Origin: Pseudomonadota bacterium
GTDB taxonomy: Bacteria > Pseudomonadota > Alphaproteobacteria > Rhizobiales > Xanthobacteraceae
Reading direction: 5' to 3'
Length of the DNA: 64,000 nt
Assembly: GCA_023404675.1 (NCBI GenBank)
Contig: JAEYAW010000031.1
Span: 496,001 to 560,000 of the forward strand
This document shows positions 26,418 through 34,413 of the stretch, piece by piece (position 1 is the stretch's first letter; each line of letters opens with the position of its first letter). The notes under the pieces are model-generated. The model ran no database searches. It saw nothing but the letters and a program-made list of their open reading frames with translations, and was not told the DNA's origin. The translations under genes were made by a program, and so were the position numbers.

Positions 26418-27416
26418 ATGACTGTCTCTCCTTTTTTTCTGACGCTAGATATCCGGATCGAGCGATGGCCGATTGCCGGCAGCTTCACCATCAGCCGCGG
26501 GGCCAAGACGGAGGCTGTCGTTGTCGTTGTCGAAATGAGCGACGGGGTTCACTCGGGTCGGGGAGAATGTGTGCCTTATCCTCGTTACGGGGAAACGCCA
26601 GAGGGCGTGCGGGACACCATTGTGTCCATTCGGGACAGAATGAAGGCAGATTTTTTGCCGGCCGATCTTCAGTCCCTGCTGCCGGCCGGCGCGGCCCGCA
26701 ACGCCATCGACTGCGCCCTGCTGGACCTGACGGCCAAGCAGGCTGGCGCACGCATCTGGGAGGTGCTCGGACGCCCTGCCCCGACGCCACGGACCACCGC
26801 CTTTACGCTCTCGCTCGGCTCCCCCGCCAGCATGGCCGACGCAGCCGAACGCGCCGCCCACCGGCCGCTTCTCAAGGTCAAGCTGGGCGGCGAGGGCGAT
26901 GAGGCCCGGATCGCCGCGGTCCGCGGCGCTGCGCCCGACGCGGAACTGATCGTGGACGCCAACGAGGCCTGGACGCCGGACAATCTCGAACGGCTGCTGG
27001 GGGCCTGCGCCGAAGCCGGGGTGACGCTGGTCGAACAGCCGCTGCCCGCCGGCAACGATGCGGCACTCGGCCGCATCGCCCATGCCGTACCGGTCTGCGC
27101 GGACGAGAGCGTCCACGACCGCGCCTCTCTGGAGGGGCTGCGCGGGCGCTACGAGGCCATCAACATCAAGCTCGACAAGACCGGCGGGCTGACCGAGGCG
27201 CTGGCGATGGCGGATGCGGCACGCGCGCTCGGCTTCGACATCATGGTCGGCTGCATGGTCGGCACCTCGCTGGCCATGGCCCCGGCGATGATCGTCGCGC
27301 AGTCCGCCCGCGTCGTCGATCTCGACGGCCCGCTGCTGCTGGCGCGCGACCGCGAGGGCGGGCTGCGCTTCGAGGGCAGCACGATCTATCCACCCGCGCC
27401 CGCGCTCTGGGGCTGA
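26418..27416 (+). CDS. dgcA: L-Ala-D/L-Glu (dipeptide) epimerase, enolase superfamily
   Basis: A 332-residue enolase-superfamily enzyme of the muconate-lactonizing subgroup. The acid/base KxK pair is in LLKVKLGG. The metal ligands are in VDANEAW, VEQPLP and ADES, and the second lysine is in INIKLDKTGG. The DxD-type C-terminal specificity region of other subgroups is absent, and VGCMVGTSLAMAPA is typical of Ala-Glu epimerases. It recycles murein peptides by converting L-Ala-D-Glu to L-Ala-L-Glu in the cytoplasm. The ATG at 26418 is preferred to an upstream in-frame ATG at 26358, which adds 20 unlike residues. The 3' end overlaps the convergent MFS gene by 31 nt. Confidence 0.88.
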   Translation: MTVSPFFLTLDIRIERWPIAGSFTISRGAKTEAVVVVVEMSDGVHSGRGECVPYPRYGETPEGVRDTIVSIRDRMKADFLPADLQSLLPAGAARNAIDCALLDLTAKQAGARIWEVLGRPAPTPRTTAFTLSLGSPASMADAAERAAHRPLLKVKLGGEGDEARIAAVRGAAPDAELIVDANEAWTPDNLERLLGACAEAGVTLVEQPLPAGNDAALGRIAHAVPVCADESVHDRASLEGLRGRYEAINIKLDKTGGLTEALAMADAARALGFDIMVGCMVGTSLAMAPAMIVAQSARVVDLDGPLLLARDREGGLRFEGSTIYPPAPALWG

Positions 27417-28597
27417 GACCGAGCGGCGGCGGCGAGCGATCCCCGCATGCCGATGATGATGGCAAGGCCGGCCGCGCCCATCGCCGCCATGGCGTAATAC
27501 ACGGCCACCCCATAGCGGGCATAGATCAGGCCGGACAGCACCATCGCCGTGCCCGACGTCGCGCCGGTCGCCGCGACGAGATAGCCCTGTGCGCTGGCCA
27601 TGATCCGGCCCGGCACCAGTTTGGCCAGAAGCCCCACGGTGCCCAGCAAGGTGATGCCGAAGGTGAGGCTGTGCAGCAGCTGGATCGCGATCAGCACCGG
27701 CGCGGGCGGCCCCTGTGCCGCGATGCTCCACCGCAGCATCGCAGCCAGCGCGCCGATGGTGAGCATCAGGATCGGCGGGATCGACAGGCGCGGCGAGAGC
27801 GCGAACAGAACGATCTCCGCCAGCACGCCCAGCGACCACATCAAGGCGATCGCGAAGCCGTCGAAGCCTTCGGCCTGCCAGATGATGGAGCCGAATGCAT
27901 AATAGGCGGCGTGGCTTCCCTGCAGGAGTGCGGTTGTCAGCATCACCGCCCAGAACGCGGGGCTGCGCAGCAGGACCGTCGCACCGCCGGACACGATACC
28001 CGTGGATGTCGCCTCCCGCATCGGCAGGAGCGCGAAACTGGCGAATGCGCCAAGCACAGCCACCGCCACGATAAGCCAGATCAGGTGCTGGGCGGGCACG
28101 ATTGCGCTCAGCGCGCCGCTCGCCAGCGCACCGATGATGAAGGCGGCCGATCCCCACAGCCGAAGCGGCCCGTAGCTGAGGCCGTATCTGAGCACGCCCT
28201 TCAGCGCATAGCCGTCGGTGAGCGGAATCATCGGTGTCCAGATGCAGGCCGTGGCCGCGAAGACCAGCAGCACGACCAACGGCTCGTGGGCGAAGGCGAG
28301 AACAGCGAACCCCAGCGTGGTCAGCCATGCGGTCGCGATCAGCGCCGAGCGCAGCGAGCCGCGCCGCTCGGCAAAGCCGGTGATGAAGGGAAGCACCGTG
28401 AAGCGCGTCACCGCCGGGACCGCGATGATCACGCCGACCCAGGTCGCGTCCATCCCGATCGCGCGAAGCCAGACCGGGAAGAACGGCAGATACACTCCCG
28501 TCAGACCAAACACGGCGCTGTAAAATATCGCCAGCCGAATCGCGAACGGCCGCAGAGCGGGAACCGTGTTGGTTTCGTGGTGGGATTCGGTCATCAT
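27386..28597 (-). CDS. MFS transporter (HcaT/nucleoside-like subgroup)
   Basis: A 403-residue major facilitator with 12 predicted helices. It begins after a short polar tail with RPFAIRLAIFYSAVFGLTGVY and contains LPFFPVWLRAIGMDATWVGVI, which resembles the 3-phenylpropionate permease (HcaT) group, and FAERRGSLRSALI as the loop 2-3 motif. Two adjacent ATGs (28597 and 28594) could start it. It converges on and overlaps the dipeptide epimerase gene and diverges from the 387-residue unknown gene by 60 nt. The substrate is unknown. Its position beside the murein-peptide epimerase is suggestive only. Confidence 0.85.
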   Translation of the reverse strand: MMTESHHETNTVPALRPFAIRLAIFYSAVFGLTGVYLPFFPVWLRAIGMDATWVGVIIAVPAVTRFTVLPFITGFAERRGSLRSALIATAWLTTLGFAVLAFAHEPLVVLLVFAATACIWTPMIPLTDGYALKGVLRYGLSYGPLRLWGSAAFIIGALASGALSAIVPAQHLIWLIVAVAVLGAFASFALLPMREATSTGIVSGGATVLLRSPAFWAVMLTTALLQGSHAAYYAFGSIIWQAEGFDGFAIALMWSLGVLAEIVLFALSPRLSIPPILMLTIGALAAMLRWSIAAQGPPAPVLIAIQLLHSLTFGITLLGTVGLLAKLVPGRIMASAQGYLVAATGATSGTAMVLSGLIYARYGVAVYYAMAAMGAAGLAIIIGMRGSLAAAARSQPQSAGAGG

Positions 28598-28657
28598 CGG
28601 ATCAGCGATTCGCGCCTTGCGAAGCCGCCATGTGCCCGAAGGCACGACGAGTTTGCA

Positions 28658-29821
28658 ATGGCTGACGAAGCATTCGCCCTTTCGCCGATCTCGGCGCGAC
28701 CGACCACCCAGACCGACGCGGATTACGACGCGATCCGCGAGGCGTTCATGGAGACCTCGCGCGGCCGCTGGTTTCTGACCGAATACACCCGCCGCAACCG
28801 CAACGCAGATACCGCGCTGGTTCTCGATGCGGTCGCCCGCATCGAAGCTTCTCTGGCCGCGGGCGCCCAGCAGCAGGAAGCGGATCACACCGCGCTTGTC
28901 GAGGCACTGGCCGCGCTGCGCACGGCAGTGCACACGGCGCGCCGGGCGGTGATGACGACCCTGCTCGATCCGCCGCTGGAGGAAACCCTTGCACCGGCCC
29001 GGACGGCCGTCCGGGTGCTGCGCGAAGTCTCGTGGACGCTGCGCGAATGCGGATCCGAGGCACGGATCTGCGACAAGCTCGATGTGCAGGCCGTCGCCAT
29101 CGCAGCCGTCTGCGACAGGCTCGCCGAGCCGGACCGGCGCGAGTCGATCCTCGGCTGCTTCGACCAGCTCGTGCGCGAGATCGACGCGCTCGATCCGGCC
29201 GGACCGAATGAAGCCGCGACCGCCGCTCGGGATTTCACCCCACCGGTGCCCGAACCCGTCGTTCAGCCCGCGATCCCGGCCGAGGCCGCGACAGCCGCGG
29301 ACATTCCCGCCGAACCCCAGCGGGCGGCAACGGCCAAAAAGACAGCGGCCGCCGCTCCGGAGGCTGCCGTGGCACCCGAGCCGGAGACGACGTCTCTTGT
29401 TGCCTCAGAGCCGAAAGCTGATCTTACAGCCCGCGAGCTCAGGGTCCCCGAAGAAACAGCCGCCGCAGAAACGGCCGTGCCCGCAGCGCCTCCTGCTCCG
29501 ACCATTCTCGACACCGTGCTGGACGCCATCGCGGCCGAGATTTCCGACGATGCGCGCGCGCTCCCGGAGGAGCAGGTCAAGGTTCAGCCTGCATCGCCAC
29601 TGACGCGTCAGGCCGCCAACGACGAGAGGGCAATGCCGCCGGTGTTCGAACCGTCGGCACGCGCCGCTGGTGAACATGATGCTGTCAGCGAACAGAACGG
29701 CTCGCTCGGCGCGGCGTTGATCCAGCGGGGACTTGTCGCATCCCCGGCATCGAAGCGGCCCGACCCGCTGGCGCCGTTCCGGCGCATGACGCAGGCGGAG
29801 CGGATCGCCTTCTTCTCGTAA
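28658..29821 (+). CDS. Conserved protein of unknown function with disordered Ala/Pro/Glu middle
   Basis: 387 residues, function not recognised. The N-terminal third (about 20-180) is helical and opens with ETSRGRWFLTEYTRRNRNAD, a motif I associate with uncharacterised alphaproteobacterial proteins. It then has regular heptad-like helices (LVEALAALRTAVHTARRAVM and LREVSWTLREC). Residues about 185-350 are Ala/Pro/Glu-rich and probably disordered. The C-terminus ends in the short ordered tail PLAPFRRMTQAERIAFFS. There is no signal peptide or membrane helix. The helical-bundle-plus-linker-plus-tail layout recalls CheZ-like or scaffold proteins, but I see no catalytic residues to support that. The ATG at 28658 is preferred because the upstream frame is antisense to the MFS gene. 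The stop abuts the convergent dehydratase stop. Confidence 0.75.
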   Translation: MADEAFALSPISARPTTQTDADYDAIREAFMETSRGRWFLTEYTRRNRNADTALVLDAVARIEASLAAGAQQQEADHTALVEALAALRTAVHTARRAVMTTLLDPPLEETLAPARTAVRVLREVSWTLRECGSEARICDKLDVQAVAIAAVCDRLAEPDRRESILGCFDQLVREIDALDPAGPNEAATAARDFTPPVPEPVVQPAIPAEAATAADIPAEPQRAATAKKTAAAAPEAAVAPEPETTSLVASEPKADLTARELRVPEETAAAETAVPAAPPAPTILDTVLDAIAAEISDDARALPEEQVKVQPASPLTRQAANDERAMPPVFEPSARAAGEHDAVSEQNGSLGAALIQRGLVASPASKRPDPLAPFRRMTQAERIAFFS

Positions 29822-30811
29822 CTACGCGACGAGCCGCCCGAACACCTCGCCATCGACGTTGCCGCCGGACAAAACGATCACCGCGGTCTTGCCGCCGAGG
29901 TCGAGTTTGCCTGCCAGCAATGCGGCGAGAGCGACCGCGCCACCCGGCTCCACCACCAGCTTCAGTTCGTGAAACGCGAAGGCGACCGCCGTGCCGACCT
30001 CGGTGTCGGTCGCGCTGATCCCGCCCGACAGCAGGCGGCTGTTGATCGAAAATGTCAGTTCGCCGGGAATCTGCGCCATCAGCGCGTCGCAGAAGGTGCG
30101 TTCACGCGCGTGATGGGGAATGCGCCGTCCTGCCTTCAGGGACTGCGCGTGATCGTCGTAATTCGCCGGCTCTGCGCTGTAGGCCTGTGCGCCCGGGAAA
30201 CGCGCCTTCATCGCCGTGGCGATGCCCGCGATCAGGCCGCCGCCCGAGGCGGGCGCAACCACGACATCCGGCGCGATGCCGAGCGCCGCCAGATCCTCGG
30301 CGATCTCGCGGCCGGCCGTGCCCTGACCAGCGATGATCCAGGGATCATCATAAGGCGGCACCAGAGTCGCGCCGGTCCCCGCGACGATATCTTTGGCGAT
30401 GGCCTCGCGATCCTCGTGTTCGCGGTCATAGAGCACGACCTTCGCGCCGTAGTCCTTCGTGCGCTCGCGCTTCAGCACCGGCGCATCAGACGGCATCACG
30501 ATGGTGGCGGGGGTGCCGAACAGCGCGGCGGCAGCCGCCACGCCCTGCGCGTGATTGCCGGAGGAGAACGCCACCACGCCGGAGGCGCGCGTCTCGCGCG
30601 GGATCGAGGCCAGCTTGTTGTAAGCGCCCCGGAACTTGAACGATCCGGTGCGCTGCAGCACTTCAGGCTTGAGAAAGACGCGCGCGCCAAGGCGGGCATC
30701 CAGCACGGGAGAGGACAGCAGCGGCGTACGGACCGCGACGGGCGCGAGCACCTGCGCGGCGTGGTCGATGTCGGCGGCGGTGACGGAGGGGGATGTGAGC
30801 ATGTCGGACAT
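29822..30811 (-). CDS. Threonine/serine dehydratase, PLP fold type II
   Basis: A 329-residue PLP enzyme lacking the C-terminal ACT-like regulatory domain, so it resembles catabolic TdcB rather than biosynthetic IlvA. The Schiff-base lysine is in GSFKFRGAYNKL (about residue 55), followed by SSGNHAQGVA. The phosphate-binding glycines are in SGGGLIAGI and the late VLSGGNVD motif is present. It deaminates threonine or serine to the 2-oxo acid. Related family members act on hydroxyaspartate or hydroxyectoine intermediates, which cannot be excluded. The ATG at 30811 is used; a second ATG lies three codons in. It is on the same strand as the lipid operon, 55 nt after agt, and may be read through from it. 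Confidence 0.86.
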   Translation of the reverse strand: MSDMLTSPSVTAADIDHAAQVLAPVAVRTPLLSSPVLDARLGARVFLKPEVLQRTGSFKFRGAYNKLASIPRETRASGVVAFSSGNHAQGVAAAAALFGTPATIVMPSDAPVLKRERTKDYGAKVVLYDREHEDREAIAKDIVAGTGATLVPPYDDPWIIAGQGTAGREIAEDLAALGIAPDVVVAPASGGGLIAGIATAMKARFPGAQAYSAEPANYDDHAQSLKAGRRIPHHARERTFCDALMAQIPGELTFSINSRLLSGGISATDTEVGTAVAFAFHELKLVVEPGGAVALAALLAGKLDLGGKTAVIVLSGGNVDGEVFGRLVA

Positions 30812-30866
30812 GGGCGGCTTATGCCCCGCCGTCCCCGGTCCGGCAAGGCGAGCGCGCGCGGTCCCG

Positions 30867-31904
30867 CTATGCTCCCACCGCCAGCGCCGGCTCCTTGCGA
30901 TCGTCGCCGATCCGCGCGCCGGCGATGTTGTCGAGGAAGGCGCGCGCCGAATGCTGCCAGCCGAAGCGCAGCGCGAACTCGCGGCAGGCCTCGCGCGACA
31001 GCGTCGTGGCCCGCAATGCGGCAGCGCGCAGATCCTCATCCAGTATGCCGACCGGCGCGCCGCCGATCACGTCGAGCGGGCCGGTGACCGGGAAGGCCGC
31101 GACCGGCACGCCGCTCGCAAGCGCCTCCAGCAGCACCAGACCGAAGGTATCGGTGCGACTCGGAAACACGAAGACGTCGGCGGCCGCGTAAACCTCGGCC
31201 AGCGCTTCGCCCTGCTTCGCGCCGAGAAATACGGCTCGCGGAAACTGTTTCTCCAGCGCCGGGCGCGCAGGGCCATCGCCGACGACGACCTTGGTGCCCG
31301 GCAGATCCAGCGACAGGAACGCTTCGAGATTCTTTTCCACCGCGACCCGGCCGACCGACAGGAAAATCGGGCGCGGCAGACCGAGGTCGACCTCACGCGG
31401 CCTGAACAGATCGGCGTCCACGCCGCGCGGCCACAGCACCACGTGCTGGAATCCGCGACCGCGCAGTTCGTTCGCCAGCGCCGGCGTCGCCGCCATCACC
31501 GCGGAGCTTGAGGCATGAAAGCGGCGCAGGACCGACCACACCCAGTCCTCGGGCACCGGCAGCCGGGCCGAGACATATTCAGGGAAACGGGTGTGGAAGC
31601 TGGTCGTGAAGGGCAGCCCGCGCTTGCGGCAATAGCGCCGCACCGCGAAGCCGAGCGGTCCTTCGGTGGCGATATGGATATATTCTGGATCGAACTGCGC
31701 GATCAGCGCCGCGACGCGCGAGGCCGGCGGCACCGCGAGGCGAATATCGGGATAGCTGGGCAGGCCGATGGTGCGGAACAACTGCGGCGTCAGGAACGAC
31801 ACCTGCGCACCGAGTGCCTCGGCGGCCTGCGCCATGGTGGTCAGCGTGCGGACGACGCCATTGACCTGCGGGTGCCAGGCGTCGGTTGCGATCAGGATGC
31901 GCAT
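30867..31904 (-). CDS. agt: GT4 glycosyltransferase, Agt-like glycolipid synthase
   Basis: A 345-residue GT4-type glycosyltransferase. The N-terminus MRILIATDAWHPQVNGVVRTL has the GGVxRxxxxLA-like acceptor loop seen in diacylglycerol and phosphatidylinositol glycosyltransferases. The C-terminal donor domain has VGRVAVEKNLEAFL and the EX7E-type region SRTDTFGLVLLEALASG. Its start codon overlaps the plcP stop (TGATG), so translation is coupled. In alphaproteobacteria plcP is often followed by agt, whose product glycosylates diacylglycerol to mono-hexosyl or glucuronosyl lipids under phosphate limitation. I assign Agt from this neighbourhood and family. Substrate sugar is unknown, and a mannosyltransferase for another lipid is the alternative. 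Confidence 0.8.
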   Translation of the reverse strand: MRILIATDAWHPQVNGVVRTLTTMAQAAEALGAQVSFLTPQLFRTIGLPSYPDIRLAVPPASRVAALIAQFDPEYIHIATEGPLGFAVRRYCRKRGLPFTTSFHTRFPEYVSARLPVPEDWVWSVLRRFHASSSAVMAATPALANELRGRGFQHVVLWPRGVDADLFRPREVDLGLPRPIFLSVGRVAVEKNLEAFLSLDLPGTKVVVGDGPARPALEKQFPRAVFLGAKQGEALAEVYAAADVFVFPSRTDTFGLVLLEALASGVPVAAFPVTGPLDVIGGAPVGILDEDLRAAALRATTLSREACREFALRFGWQHSARAFLDNIAGARIGDDRKEPALAVGA

Positions 31905-32716
31905 CAGGCGGCATGCGCGGCGACGGCCTCCACGGGACGTACCCGCGGCACCATCGGCGTCCATGTGATGATCTCGAAGCGCCCGTCATCATGCTCGGCA
32001 AGCGCGGTGCAGCTTTCCACCCAGTCGCCGCAGTTCATATAGCGGACGCCGTGCTCGTCGCGGATGGTGGCGTAATGGATGTGGCCGCAGATCACGCCGT
32101 CCGCGCCGTGGCGGCGAGCCTCGTTCGCCAGCGTCTTCTCGAAAGCGCCGATGTAGTTGACGGCGTTCTTCACCTTCAGCTTGGCCCACTGCGACAGTGA
32201 CCAGTAAGGAAAGCCGAACATGCGCCGCAGCCAGTTGACGAAGCGGTTGGCCTGGATCGCGAAATCATAGGCGCGGTCGCCGAGATGGGCGAGCCAGCGC
32301 GCGTTCTGCACGACGAGATCGAACAGGTCACCGTGGATCACGAGATAGCGCCGCCCGTCGGCCCCCTCGTGGATGGTATGCTCGATCACCTCGATGCCGC
32401 CGAAATGGGTGCCGTAGTAATTGCGCAGGAATTCGTCGTGATTGCCGGGGATGTAGACCACCTTCGCGCCCTTGCGGGCCCGGCGCAGCATCTTCTGCAC
32501 CACGTCGTTATGCGATTGCGGCCAGTTCCAGGTGTGGCGCAGCGCCCAGCCATCGACAATATCGCCGACGAGATAGATCGTGTCGGCGTCATGATGGCGG
32601 AGAAAATCGAGGAGCCGGTCGGCCTGCGAACCACGCGCTCCGAGATGCACGTCGGAGATGAACAGAGTTCGGAAATGCCGCTCCTTTTCGGTCGCGGCAG
32701 CAGCCTGATTGTCCAT
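31904..32716 (-). CDS. plcP: PlcP-like phospholipase C (metallophosphoesterase)
   Basis: A 270-residue calcineurin-like metallophosphoesterase. The metal ligands are in SDVHLG (about 21-26), GDIVDGW (about 52-58), GNHDE (about 94-98), the later IHGDLFD and CGHIHYA. Automated annotation often labels such proteins UDP-2,3-diacylglucosamine diphosphatase. The Sinorhizobium protein of this type is PlcP, which releases diacylglycerol from phosphatidylcholine when phosphate is scarce. Three things favour PlcP here: pmtA upstream, an agt-like glycosyltransferase overlapping downstream, and a Pho box exactly in the 41-nt gap before the start. LpxH remains a formal alternative. The start at 32716 leaves a very short leader after the predicted -10. 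Confidence 0.8.
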   Translation of the reverse strand: MDNQAAAATEKERHFRTLFISDVHLGARGSQADRLLDFLRHHDADTIYLVGDIVDGWALRHTWNWPQSHNDVVQKMLRRARKGAKVVYIPGNHDEFLRNYYGTHFGGIEVIEHTIHEGADGRRYLVIHGDLFDLVVQNARWLAHLGDRAYDFAIQANRFVNWLRRMFGFPYWSLSQWAKLKVKNAVNYIGAFEKTLANEARRHGADGVICGHIHYATIRDEHGVRYMNCGDWVESCTALAEHDDGRFEIITWTPMVPRVRPVEAVAAHAA

Positions 32717-32725
32717 GTCCCGCCC

Positions 32726-32757
32726 ACTATCCCATTCGCGTGACAAGGTCGTGACAC
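32726..32757 (-). promoter_or_regulatory. Pho box and -10 element in front of plcP
   Basis: On the minus strand GTGTCAC-GACC-TTGTCAC occupies 32757-32740: two 7-mers with exactly 4 nt between them, the direct-repeat layout bound by PhoB (CTGTCAT-N4-CTGTCAT type). Eight nt later is GATAGT (32731-32726), a four-of-six match to a -10. The box starts directly after the pmtA stop codon. The predicted transcript would begin only a few bases before the plcP ATG. Confidence 0.75.
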
Positions 32758-33417
32758 TCACTGGGCCGCTCCGCCGGCCCGTTCGAAACTCACCAGCGTA
32801 TAGACCCCGAGAGGCATGATCTTGCGCCGCTCGACCACCCGGACATCGGGCGTCGAGTCGGCCCATGCCTGCAGGCGCGCGAACGGAAATTCCGGCCGCA
32901 GGCCAAGGCCGCGAACCTTCCTGGCGGTCCAGCGCTCGACGCCGGCCGCCCAGCCCACTTCCGAATAGAGATGGTTGACCAGAATGATCCGGCCGCCGGG
33001 CTTCACCACGCGGCGGCATTCAGAGAGCATCCGTTCAGGATTTTCGACCAGCGTGATGACGAACTGCGACACCACGCAGTCGAACGTCTCGTCCTTGAAG
33101 GACAGATCGTGCGCATCCATCCGGTGCACGGCCTCGACATGGGGAAAGCGGCCGGACGCCATCTTGGCGCGCGCCTTGTCCAGCATCGGCTCGCACAGGT
33201 CGATGCCGGTGACGCGCGTTCTGTTGTCGTAGTCCCGGAACGACAGTCCGGTGCCGACGCCGACCTCCAGAACCTTGCCGCCAACCGCGCGGGCCGCCGC
33301 GGCGGCCGCCCGCCGCCCCTGCAGCATCACGGGGCCGCACACCGCATCATAAACCGGTGCCCAGCGGGCATAGGCGGTCTGAACGACCGAGCGATCGAGA
33401 TCCGTGGTCAACGTCAT
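32758..33417 (-). CDS. pmtA: Phosphatidylethanolamine N-methyltransferase, PmtA type
   Basis: A 219-residue class I SAM-dependent methyltransferase. The SAM site is LEVGVGTGLS (about 50-59), motif II-like VTGIDLCEPML follows, and the post-motif region is DCVVSQFVITLVENPERML. The N-terminus MTLTTDLDRSVVQTAYARWAPVYDAVCG closely resembles rhizobial PmtA, which methylates phosphatidylethanolamine stepwise to phosphatidylcholine. It is soluble and acts at the membrane surface. It is first in the pmtA-plcP-agt group, so the enzyme making phosphatidylcholine precedes the one thought to degrade it. The ATG at 33417 gives the standard family length. Closely related ubiquinone-type methyltransferases are the alternative. 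Confidence 0.85.
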   Translation of the reverse strand: MTLTTDLDRSVVQTAYARWAPVYDAVCGPVMLQGRRAAAAAARAVGGKVLEVGVGTGLSFRDYDNRTRVTGIDLCEPMLDKARAKMASGRFPHVEAVHRMDAHDLSFKDETFDCVVSQFVITLVENPERMLSECRRVVKPGGRIILVNHLYSEVGWAAGVERWTARKVRGLGLRPEFPFARLQAWADSTPDVRVVERRKIMPLGVYTLVSFERAGGAAQ

Positions 33418-33501
33418 GTGCGCCCCCGCGGCTGAGTGCGATTCTTTGTCACGTGGGACGCGGATATCAGCGGTATGCGACGGCCAAGCGACAGTGACCG
33501 T

Positions 33502-34305
33502 TCACCCTTGAAGCCGATAGAAGTGGTTCACAGGTCCATGACCATGACCCACCGCGACGCGGTCCGCCGCCGCGATGGCGCCAGTAATATAGGACTTCGC
33601 TTCGCGCACGGCGGCTTCGAGCGAAGCGCCTTTGGCCAGTTCGGCCGCGATGGCCGATGACAGCGTACAGCCGGTGCCGTGGGTGTTCTGCGTGGCCGTC
33701 CGGGGCGCGGCAAGCCGGACCGTAGCCTGCGCCGTCACCAGATAATCCACCGCCTCCGGTCCGTCGCCGTGCCCCCCCTTGATGAGCACGGCCGGACAGC
33801 CAAGTTCAAGCAGCGCGCGCCCCTGCATCTCGACATCGCCCTCGGTGCGGGCGATGGGCTGCCCGAGCAGCGTCGAGGCCTCGGGCAGGTTGGGCGTGAT
33901 GATATGCGCCCTTGGAATCAGTTCGGAGCGCAAGGCTTCGATGGCGTTGCCTTCGAGCAGGATATTGCCGGAGCTTGCGACCATCACCGGATCGAACACC
34001 ACCGCGCGGGGCTTCCAGCGATCCAGAGCCGCCGCGATCGCCGCGATCAGTTCCTGCGAGGACACCATGCCAATCTTGACCGCGCCGACCTCGAAATCAT
34101 CGAACACCGCATCGATCTGCGCGGTGACGATCTGTGGCGGCGCATCATGGATGGCGGTGACACCGAGCGTGTTCTGCGCCGTCAGCGCGGTGATCGCCGA
34201 GGTGCCGAACACGCCCAGCGCGGCGAAGGTCTTGAGGTCCGCTTGAATGCCCGCCCCGCCCCCCGAATCCGAGCCGGCAATGGTCAGGGCGACGGGAACA
34301 GCCAT
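33502..34305 (-). CDS. thiD: Hydroxymethylpyrimidine/phosphomethylpyrimidine kinase
   Basis: A 267-residue ribokinase-fold kinase of thiamine biosynthesis that phosphorylates HMP and then HMP-phosphate. The N-terminal signature ALTIAGSDSGGGAGIQADLKTF, the TALTAQNT segment, DPVMVASSG, and the late anion-hole motif NTHGTGCTLSSAIAAELA (with the catalytic Asp replaced by the usual ThiD Cys/Thr arrangement GTGC) are all present. It stands alone, without other thi genes, and the 108 nt upstream show no TPP-riboswitch core. It diverges from the RAM-domain gene. Confidence 0.94.
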   Translation of the reverse strand: MAVPVALTIAGSDSGGGAGIQADLKTFAALGVFGTSAITALTAQNTLGVTAIHDAPPQIVTAQIDAVFDDFEVGAVKIGMVSSQELIAAIAAALDRWKPRAVVFDPVMVASSGNILLEGNAIEALRSELIPRAHIITPNLPEASTLLGQPIARTEGDVEMQGRALLELGCPAVLIKGGHGDGPEAVDYLVTAQATVRLAAPRTATQNTHGTGCTLSSAIAAELAKGASLEAAVREAKSYITGAIAAADRVAVGHGHGPVNHFYRLQG

Positions 34306-34340
34306 GGGTCGGGACTCCTCAGGAACAGCGCGGCCACAAC

Positions 34341-34370
34341 TTGCCTCGGGATACGGTTTTCGCTTTATAG
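34341..34370 (+). promoter_or_regulatory. Candidate sigma-70 promoter of the RAM-domain gene
   Basis: TTGCCT (34341-34346) and TTATAG (34365-34370) are 18 nt apart and lie 44 nt before the ATG of the RAM-domain gene. GAGGGAG (about 34399-34405) is its ribosome-binding site. Confidence 0.4.
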
Positions 34371-34413
34371 CGGCCTCCCGCCCCTGCCGGGCAAATCAGA
34401 GGGAGTTGCGCAG

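Noticed and set aside
31904..32716. LpxH-type UDP-2,3-diacylglucosamine diphosphatase as the name of this gene
   Set aside because: The metallophosphoesterase motifs allow it, but pmtA, agt and the Pho box favour PlcP. LpxH is kept only as an alternative.
34306..34413. TPP riboswitch upstream of thiD
   Set aside because: The 108 nt contain neither the CTGAGA nor the conserved thi-box core.
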